In this document: in pieces, positions 58,726-64,000 of the stretch
Position numbering within the stretch: position 1 is the first letter of the stretch
Layout of the letters: each line of letters begins with the position of its first letter
Assembly (NCBI RefSeq): GCF_000767465.1
Contig: NZ_CP009291.1
Location: 248,001 to 312,000, forward strand
Length of the DNA stretch: 64,000 nt
Origin: Novosphingobium pentaromativorans US6-1
GTDB lineage: Bacteria; Pseudomonadota; Alphaproteobacteria; Sphingomonadales; Sphingomonadaceae
Direction of reading: 5' to 3'
The notes under the pieces: model-generated
Told to the model about the DNA's origin: nothing
Databases searched by the model: none
Seen by the model: only the letters and a program-made list of their open reading frames with translations
Made by a program: the position numbers and the translations under genes

Positions 58726-60324
58726 ATGCTGGGTGCGATGCAGGACTGGGAGCTGCGGGTCACGGGTCTGATCGACCATGCCGCGCGGGAACATGGCGAG
58801 CGCGAGATCGTCACCCACTGGGCGGATGGAAAGCAGTCCCGCACCAACTGGCGGGAAGTTCGGCGCGATGCGCTGAAGATGGTGCAGGCCTTGCGGCGCC
58901 TTGGCATGCAGCCGCAGGATCGGGTCGCGACGCTGGCGATGAACCACTCGCGCCATCTCGTTACCTGGTACGGCGCGCCCGGAGCCGGCTGCGTGCTGCA
59001 CACGATCAATCCGCGGCTCTTCGACGACCAGCTCAGCTTCATCATCAACCATGCCGAGGACCGGGTGCTGATCTATGATGCAGCATTCCAGCCCATCGTC
59101 GACCGCCTGCGTCCGCTGTGTCCGGGGATCGAGCATTACATCTGCTTCGATTCGCCCGAGCATGCGCCCGCATTCGACGACTGGATCGGTGCCGAGAACG
59201 GCGAGACGGCCTGGGCGCCGGGAGACGAGCGCGATCCGTGCATGCTGTGCTATACCAGCGGCACGACCGGGCACCCCAAGGGCGTGCTCTATTCGCACCG
59301 TTCGAACATGCTGCACACCTTGGCGATGATCGCCCCGTCGTGCCTGGCGCTGGAGCCGCGATCGTGCGTTCTACCCATCGTGCCGATGTTCCATGCCAAC
59401 AACTGGGGCATGCCCTGGGGCTGCGCGGCGACCGGGGCGAAGCTGGTCTATAGCCAGGTCAACGATCCGTCGGCGCTTTGCGCGCTTATCGAGCAGGAGC
59501 GGGTTTCGCATGTCGCCGGCGTGCCGACGGTCTGGTTCGCCTTTCTCCAGCACCTCGACGAGACGGGCAAGGACATGCCGCCGATCGCTTACGCCATATC
59601 GGGCGGTGCTGCCTTTCCGCGCAGCGTCGTGGAACGGCTGATGCGCAGCGGTGTGCGGGTGGGTCATGCCTGGGGCATGACCGAGACTTCGCCGATCGCG
59701 ACGGTTTCCTACGAAGGGGCCGATTGGGACACGCTGTCGTTCGACGAACAGGTCGATCGCAAGTGCCTGCAGGGCAGGGTGGTCTATGGCAGCGAAGTGC
59801 GCATCGTTTCGCTCGATGACCATGAAACGCCGCTGCCTCACGATGGAAAGGCCTCGGGCGCGCTGCAAGTGCGCGGGGCCTGGACGATCAGGCGCTATTT
59901 CAAGGCGGAAGAAGATGCTGCGAATGAACAGGGCTGGTTCGATACCGGAGACGTGGCGGCGATCATGCCGGACGGTTCGGTCAGGCTGACCGACCGCACC
60001 AAGGACGTCATCAAGTCGGGCGGGGAATGGATAAGCTCGGTCGAACTGGAAAACGCCGCGGTGGGGCACCCGGACGTCGTCGAGGCGGCGGCCATCGGAA
60101 TTGCGCATCCCAAGTGGGACGAACGGCCGCTCCTCATCGTCGTGCCGCGCGGTGGCAGCAGTCTGCGCGGTGAGGACGTGCGCGAATTCCTGCGCGACAA
60201 GGTCGCCAGCTGGTGGCTGCCCGATGCGGTGGAACTGGTGAATGCCCTGCCGCATACGGGCACCGGAAAGATCAGCAAGAAGGACCTTCGCGTGCAATAC
60301 AAGGACTACACGCTGCCGGTATGA
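58726..60324 (+). CDS. Acyl-CoA ligase (AMP-forming)
   Basis: The 532-residue enzyme activates a carboxylic acid to its CoA ester through an acyl-adenylate. Motifs are CYTSGTTGHPKGVLYSHRS (P-loop), HAWGMTETSP, GWFDTGDVAAI and the C-terminal lysine TGTGKISKKDL. Overall it resembles medium/long-chain fatty acid ligases (AlkK/FadD type). Chain length is not evident. A GAGGAGAG ribosome-binding site precedes the ATG. Confidence 0.92.
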   Translation: MLGAMQDWELRVTGLIDHAAREHGEREIVTHWADGKQSRTNWREVRRDALKMVQALRRLGMQPQDRVATLAMNHSRHLVTWYGAPGAGCVLHTINPRLFDDQLSFIINHAEDRVLIYDAAFQPIVDRLRPLCPGIEHYICFDSPEHAPAFDDWIGAENGETAWAPGDERDPCMLCYTSGTTGHPKGVLYSHRSNMLHTLAMIAPSCLALEPRSCVLPIVPMFHANNWGMPWGCAATGAKLVYSQVNDPSALCALIEQERVSHVAGVPTVWFAFLQHLDETGKDMPPIAYAISGGAAFPRSVVERLMRSGVRVGHAWGMTETSPIATVSYEGADWDTLSFDEQVDRKCLQGRVVYGSEVRIVSLDDHETPLPHDGKASGALQVRGAWTIRRYFKAEEDAANEQGWFDTGDVAAIMPDGSVRLTDRTKDVIKSGGEWISSVELENAAVGHPDVVEAAAIGIAHPKWDERPLLIVVPRGGSSLRGEDVREFLRDKVASWWLPDAVELVNALPHTGTGKISKKDLRVQYKDYTLPV

Positions 60325-60327
60325 CGA

Positions 60328-60354
60328 AGGCGGCCGCTAGGCGGGCAGCCGCCT
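60328..60354. terminator. Stem-loop between convergent genes
   Basis: AGGCGGC pairs with GCCGCCT over a 13-base loop, in the 39-bp gap between the acyl-CoA ligase and the small membrane protein gene. Confidence 0.45.
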
Positions 60355-60363
60355 CGGCTCGAA

Positions 60364-60645
60364 TTACTGGTTGGCCGCGTTGCCGGCAGCGGTCTCGGCG
60401 GCGTCGCCGACCTGTTCGGCCGCATTGCCCACGCTGTTCGCAGCATTGGCGATGGCGTTGTCCTTGGCTGCTTCGCTGCTCGATGTCTGGCTGAACAGGT
60501 AAATCCCGCCGATAACCGCGACGAGGACAATGACCGCCATGACGATGCCGGTTCCACTGGAAGAACTCTTTTCGTGAATTACAGTCGTGTGCGGAGCTTG
60601 CGACGTTTCGCGTGTGGTTTCGGTGGTGGTGTATTCTTCGGCCAT
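60364..60645 (-). CDS. Small single-pass membrane protein
   Basis: The 93-residue product has a Thr/Ser-rich N-terminus (MAEEYTTTETTRETSQ), one membrane helix (GIVMAVIVLVAVIGGIYLF) and an Ala/Asn/Glu-rich heptad-like tail (NAANSVGNAAEQVGDAAETA) like late-embryogenesis or apolipoprotein-type repeats. A strong AAAGGAGG sets the start. Function is unknown; the layout fits an abundant envelope or stress protein. Confidence 0.78.
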   Translation of the reverse strand: MAEEYTTTETTRETSQAPHTTVIHEKSSSSGTGIVMAVIVLVAVIGGIYLFSQTSSSEAAKDNAIANAANSVGNAAEQVGDAAETAAGNAANQ

Positions 60646-60757
60646 GAAGACCTCCTTTTGAATTCCTTGTCTGCAGCGAAGAACTCGCCACCCATCGAGT
60701 TGTTTCAAAACTGACATGTCCTGCGTCGAATCGAGCCTGATCAGGGACGAAACGTGC

Positions 60758-61828
60758 CTAGAGAAACGACAACTGTCCGCTTGCGTCGGGCGCCTTGAAA
60801 CCGGAGCAGTCCAGATGGACATCCGGCGGGCCGAAGCCATGCCGTTTGGCCGCAAGCCGGAAGCGATTGCGGAACAGATCGGCCCACACGCCGCTGGGGC
60901 GCATGCGCTCAAAGAAACGCGGGTCGTTGTCCTTGCCGCCGCGCATCTCGCGAATCGTCGTCATGACCTTGGAGGCTCGCTCGGGGAAGTGCACTTCCAG
61001 CCATTCGCGAAACAGCGGCGCAACTTCGTGGGGCAGGCGCACCATGATCCACATGGCGCCGCGCACGCCTTGCCCTGCCGCGGCTTCCAGTATCGCCTCC
61101 AGGAATTGGTCGGTGATCGCCGGGATTACCGGAGCGATCGAGACATGGGCGGGGATTCCGGCCTCTACCAGCTTGCCCAGCGCGGCAATTCGCCTGGCCG
61201 GGGTGGCCGCCCGAGGTTCCAGCAGGCGCGAGAGGTGGGCATCGAGGCTGGTTACGGAAATGCCCACGCCCACCAGATCGAATCGCGCCATCTCGCGCAG
61301 GATGTCGAGATCGCGCAGGACCCGGTCCGACTTTGTGGTGATCGTCACCGGGTGGCGCGTCTCCAGGCAGACTTCGAGGATCTCGCGCGTGATGCGGTAG
61401 TGCGCCTCGATCGGCTGGTAGGGATCGGTATTGGTTCCCATCGCGATCGGTGCCGGCCGATAGCCTGGCTTTGCCAGCGTGGTGCGCAGGAGCCTTGCCG
61501 CATCGGGCTTGGCGAAGAGCCTGGTTTCGAAATCGAGGCCGGGCGAAAGGTCGTGAAAGGCGTGGCTGGGCCGCGCGAAACAGTAGATGCAGCCATGTTC
61601 GCAGCCGCGATAGGCATTGATCGAGCGATCGAAGGGAATATCCGGCGATTTGTTGAAAGACAGGATCGTGCGGGGATGCTCCTCGGTCACGCTCGTGGCC
61701 GGGTTGCGGGGAGGGCCGTCGATGTCGGCGACGCTGTCGAGCCAGTCCCCGTCGGCTTCCCGTCCGGGCAGGTTGAAGCGAGAGCTTGGCGCCCCGCTGG
61801 CAGCGCCTCTTCCCTTTAGAGGTTGCAT
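60758..61828 (-). CDS. SPL-like radical-SAM protein (PA0069/Rv2578c family)
   Basis: The 356-residue protein has the radical-SAM cluster motif C76-x3-C80-x2-C83 (YRGCEHGCIYCFARPSH) and the SAM-binding region (MGTNTDPYQPIE, TITTKSDRVLRDLD). The family is related to spore photoproduct lyase but its substrate is unknown. The ATG at 61828 (MQPLKGRG) is used; the frame opens 9 codons earlier with TTG. A LexA-type box lies 11-25 bp upstream, which implies a DNA-damage role. Confidence 0.9.
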   Translation of the reverse strand: MQPLKGRGAASGAPSSRFNLPGREADGDWLDSVADIDGPPRNPATSVTEEHPRTILSFNKSPDIPFDRSINAYRGCEHGCIYCFARPSHAFHDLSPGLDFETRLFAKPDAARLLRTTLAKPGYRPAPIAMGTNTDPYQPIEAHYRITREILEVCLETRHPVTITTKSDRVLRDLDILREMARFDLVGVGISVTSLDAHLSRLLEPRAATPARRIAALGKLVEAGIPAHVSIAPVIPAITDQFLEAILEAAAGQGVRGAMWIMVRLPHEVAPLFREWLEVHFPERASKVMTTIREMRGGKDNDPRFFERMRPSGVWADLFRNRFRLAAKRHGFGPPDVHLDCSGFKAPDASGQLSFL

Positions 61829-61838
61829 GCCACGATGT

Positions 61839-61853
61839 GAACATAAAGAGAAC
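61839..61853 (-). promoter_or_regulatory. LexA (SOS) operator of the SPL-like radical-SAM gene
   Basis: On the minus strand GTTC-TCTTTAT-GTTC matches the alphaproteobacterial LexA box exactly, 11 bp before the ATG. A TTGACT element lies just upstream (61857-61862). Chance matches to GTTC-N7-GTTC are expected about once per 64 kb at this base composition, so placement is the main evidence. Confidence 0.72.
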
Positions 61854-61897
61854 AAAAGTCAATGGCGCTACCTGCGCCGCATGACGTGCAGGTAAAG

Positions 61898-61930
61898 AAA
61901 AAGCCCTCCCCGCGTGGGGGAGGGCTCTTC
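61898..61930 (-). terminator. Intrinsic terminator of icd
   Basis: GCCCTCCCC (61903-61911) pairs with GGGGAGGGC (61917-61925). On the minus strand the stem is followed by TTTTT. It lies 45 bp past the icd stop and separates it from the radical-SAM gene. Confidence 0.9.
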
Positions 61931-61974
61931 TTGTTTCGGCAGCCGGAGCTGCCCGAATCCATGGACCGTAAAGG

Positions 61975-63198
61975 TCAGGCCCAGGAGGCCATTTCCTTCT
62001 CGAGGTTCTCGACGATGGCTTCGAAGAACTGCTCGGTGGTCATCCAGCTCTGCTCGGGGCCGATCAGCAGCGCGAGGTCCTTGGTCATCGCGCCGCTTTC
62101 GACGGTCTCGATGCAGACGCGCTCGAGGGTCTGGGCGAACTTCACGACGTCCGGCGTGTTGTCGAACTTGCCGCGGTACATGAGGCCACGCGTCCAGGCG
62201 AAGATCGAGGCGATCGGGTTGGTCGAGGTCGACTTGCCCTGCTGGTGCTGGCGGTAGTGACGGGTGACGGTGCCGTGGGCGGCTTCCGCTTCGACGGTCT
62301 TGCCGTCGGGCGCCATCAGGACCGAGGTCATCAGGCCCAGCGAGCCGAAGCCCTGTGCAACGGTGTCCGACTGCACGTCGCCGTCGTAGTTCTTGCAGGC
62401 CCAGACGAACTTGCCCGACCACTTGAGCGCCGAGGCGACCATGTCGTCGATCAGGCGGTGCTCATAGGTGATGCCGGCATCCTTGAACTTCTCGGCGAAG
62501 CCTTCGGTGTCGAACACTTCCTGGAACAGATCCTTGAAGCGGCCGTCGTAGGCCTTCATGATCGTGTTCTTGGTCGACAGGTAGACCGGCCATTTCAGGC
62601 CGAGGCCGTAGTTGAACGAAGCGCGCGCGAAGTCGCGGATCGATTCGTCGAGGTTGTACATGGCCATGGCGACGCCCGGCGCCGGGAAGTCGAACACGTC
62701 GAGGTCGATCTTGTCGCCGTTTTCACCGTCCCAGACGAGGCGCAGCTTGCCGGGGCCAGGGATCAGGGTGTCGGTGGCGCGGTACTGGTCGCCGAACGCG
62801 TGACGGCCCACGACGATGGGGTCGGTCCAGCCCGGAACCAGGCGGGGAACGTTCGAGATCACGATGGGTTCGCGGAAGACGACGCCGCCGAGGATGTTGC
62901 GGATCGTGCCGTTGGGCGACTTCCACATCTTCTTGAGGCTGAATTCCTCGACGCGGGCTTCGTCGGGGGTGATCGTCGCGCACTTCACGGCAACGCCATA
63001 CTGCTTGGTGGCGTTGGCGGCGTCGACGGTGATCTGGTCGTCGGTCTCGTCGCGCTTGGTGACCGAGAGGTCGTAGTACTTGAGGTCGACGTCGAGGTAG
63101 GGGAGAATCAGACGCTCGCGGATCCATTCCCAGATGATCCGGGTCATTTCATCGCCGTCCATCTCTACGATGGGATTTGCTACCTTGATTTTTGCCAT
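61975..63198 (-). CDS. icd: NADP-dependent isocitrate dehydrogenase
   Basis: The 407-residue enzyme oxidises isocitrate to 2-oxoglutarate. It has [20 protein letters not shown], the substrate loop SPNGTIRN, the metal site region ([20 protein letters not shown]) and the NADP site ([12 protein letters not shown]). It is the eukaryote-like type II enzyme usual in alphaproteobacteria. Its product feeds KorAB and the classical 2-oxoglutarate dehydrogenase. Confidence 0.97.
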   Translation of the reverse strand: MAKIKVANPIVEMDGDEMTRIIWEWIRERLILPYLDVDLKYYDLSVTKRDETDDQITVDAANATKQYGVAVKCATITPDEARVEEFSLKKMWKSPNGTIRNILGGVVFREPIVISNVPRLVPGWTDPIVVGRHAFGDQYRATDTLIPGPGKLRLVWDGENGDKIDLDVFDFPAPGVAMAMYNLDESIRDFARASFNYGLGLKWPVYLSTKNTIMKAYDGRFKDLFQEVFDTEGFAEKFKDAGITYEHRLIDDMVASALKWSGKFVWACKNYDGDVQSDTVAQGFGSLGLMTSVLMAPDGKTVEAEAAHGTVTRHYRQHQQGKSTSTNPIASIFAWTRGLMYRGKFDNTPDVVKFAQTLERVCIETVESGAMTKDLALLIGPEQSWMTTEQFFEAIVENLEKEMASWA

Positions 63199-63395
63199 GC
63201 TTGAAAGCTCCCCTGGGGATGAGAATTTGGGCGTCTCTTAAGGAGAGGGTGGGCGCTTAGCAAGGCAAGGAACGGCATTTTGGCGCCAGTTTGACGGCGC
63301 GGGGGCGTTGATCCTGCCTTCAGGAGAGGTGCCGAAGCACCGGGCGGCCCGACTTGGCGAGGTGCAGCGGCTGGAAAGCCGGTCCCGGAAAGCAG

Positions 63396-63424
63396 AAAAC
63401 CCGCCGCTTTCGCGACGGGTTTCT
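63396..63424 (-). terminator. Terminator after tRNA-Val
   Basis: AAACCCG (63397-63403) pairs with CGGGTTT (63416-63422); on the minus strand the stem is followed by a T-run. It lies 20 bp past the 3' end of the tRNA. Confidence 0.8.
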
Positions 63425-63443
63425 AGCCATCAGGCCTGGGGAA

Positions 63444-63518
63444 TGGTGGGCGTAGCAAGGATTGAACTTGCGACCCCTACGATGTCAACATAGTGCTCTA
63501 CCACTGAGCTATACGCCC
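63444..63518 (-). tRNA. tRNA-Val (anticodon GAC)
   Basis: The 75-nt gene has a 7-bp acceptor stem (GGGCGTA with TACGCCC), a D-arm (GCTC...GAGC), an anticodon loop TTGACAT with anticodon GAC at 63484-63486, the T-arm with GTTCAATCC, and an encoded CCA end. It reads valine codons GUC/GUU. It lies between cpdR and icd. Confidence 0.96.
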
Positions 63519-63617
63519 ATTCCGTCCAGAGCTCCTTGCGGGCGTTCCCGCTCGGAGGACTGGCCCTCTAGCGTCATGTTTCCGGTGATGCAAGACGCTT
63601 TGGCAGGAATTTTTCAA

Positions 63618-63992
63618 TTAAAGTCGAGCGTGCTCGGGAAGGCCGAAAACCCGCTGCACTTCCATCACAAGATCGCGAAGATGGAAGGGTTTGGAAAGGA
63701 CTTTCGCCTGCGGTGCCTCGCGGCTGGCGCGCAGGGTGACGGCAGCAAAACCGGTAATGAACATGACCTTGGTCATCGGCGAAACCTCGGCGCAGCGCTG
63801 CGCCAGTTCGATGCCGTCCATCTCGGGCATGACGATGTCCGAAAGCAGCAGGTCGAAAGTCTCGGTCTCCAGGTGGGGCAGGGCGGTCGTGCCGCAATCG
63901 ACGGCAACCACATCGTATCCGGCATTTTCCAATGCCCGTGCCAGGTAGGTGCGCATCGCCTCATCGTCTTCGGCTAGCAGGATGCGGATCAT
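63618..63992 (-). CDS. cpdR: Single-domain response regulator CpdR
   Basis: CpdR, when unphosphorylated, directs ClpXP to degrade CtrA-pathway and other substrates. The 124-residue protein is a lone receiver domain with Asp9-Asp10, phospho-acceptor Asp52 (LLSDIVMPEMDGIEL), MFITGFAAV and Lys101 (VLSKPFHLRDLV), which closely matches CpdR. It is phosphorylated by the CckA-ChpT relay; cckA is at 13100-15553. Confidence 0.9.
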   Translation of the reverse strand: MIRILLAEDDEAMRTYLARALENAGYDVVAVDCGTTALPHLETETFDLLLSDIVMPEMDGIELAQRCAEVSPMTKVMFITGFAAVTLRASREAPQAKVLSKPFHLRDLVMEVQRVFGLPEHARL

Positions 63993-64000
63993 CGCCTTGT

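Overview
The window looks like chromosomal DNA of a high-GC alphaproteobacterium, most likely a sphingomonad of the Novosphingobium/Sphingobium type. The call rests on gene content: CckA, CpdR and SciP (the alphaproteobacterial cell-cycle circuit), a LexA operator of the alphaproteobacterial GTTC-N7-GTTC type at recA, a sphingomonad-style DnaE without PHP-domain histidines, and KorAB. No rRNA operon, insertion sequence, phage or CRISPR array was seen. There is one tRNA gene.

Layout. 1-3625 is the end of a specialised-metabolism cluster: the 3' part of a nonribosomal peptide synthetase (end of A domain, PCP, thioesterase), an M29 aminopeptidase whose GTG start overlaps the NRPS stop, and a convergent JmjC/cupin oxygenase. 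A 650-bp, relatively AT-rich gap separates it from housekeeping DNA. 4278-11206 holds rlmN, an outer-membrane barrel protein, an exported protein, a Nudix hydrolase, greB, a soluble lytic transglycosylase and dapA. 11447-19696 carries smpB, two overlapping DUF2062 membrane proteins and cckA, then SOS-controlled recA, then alaS. 19725-28859 holds glutaminase, a Kef-type antiporter, bamD, an Rrf2 regulator, recN, a DUF2165 protein, ligA and sciP.

29417-34688 pairs prmA with an overlapping class B3 metallo-beta-lactamase, divergent from sdhCDA, which is followed by an exported protein and not by sdhB. 34909-41544 carries envelope and peptidase genes, guaB, an RsmB-type rRNA methyltransferase and a TPR protein. 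41635-51639 carries rppH, korAB, a PAP2 phosphatase, photolyase, cyclopropane synthase, a PilZ protein with a full CtrA box, an SDR and purF. 51935-64000 carries lolC/E and lolD, a small conserved-looking protein, glutathione peroxidase, dnaE, an acyl-CoA ligase, a small membrane protein, an SPL-like radical-SAM protein with an SOS box, icd, tRNA-Val and cpdR.

How the genes work together. Three LexA-type operators (recA, recN, the radical-SAM gene) point to a DNA-damage regulon in this stretch. CckA (kinase), CpdR (proteolysis adaptor) and SciP (CtrA inhibitor) all act on CtrA, and CtrA-type sites lie upstream of pilZ and sciP. Central carbon metabolism is represented by icd, korAB and sdhCDA. 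The most unusual parts are the NRPS/M29/JmjC edge, the SOS-linked radical-SAM gene, the prmA-metallo-beta-lactamase overlap and the sdh operon without sdhB.
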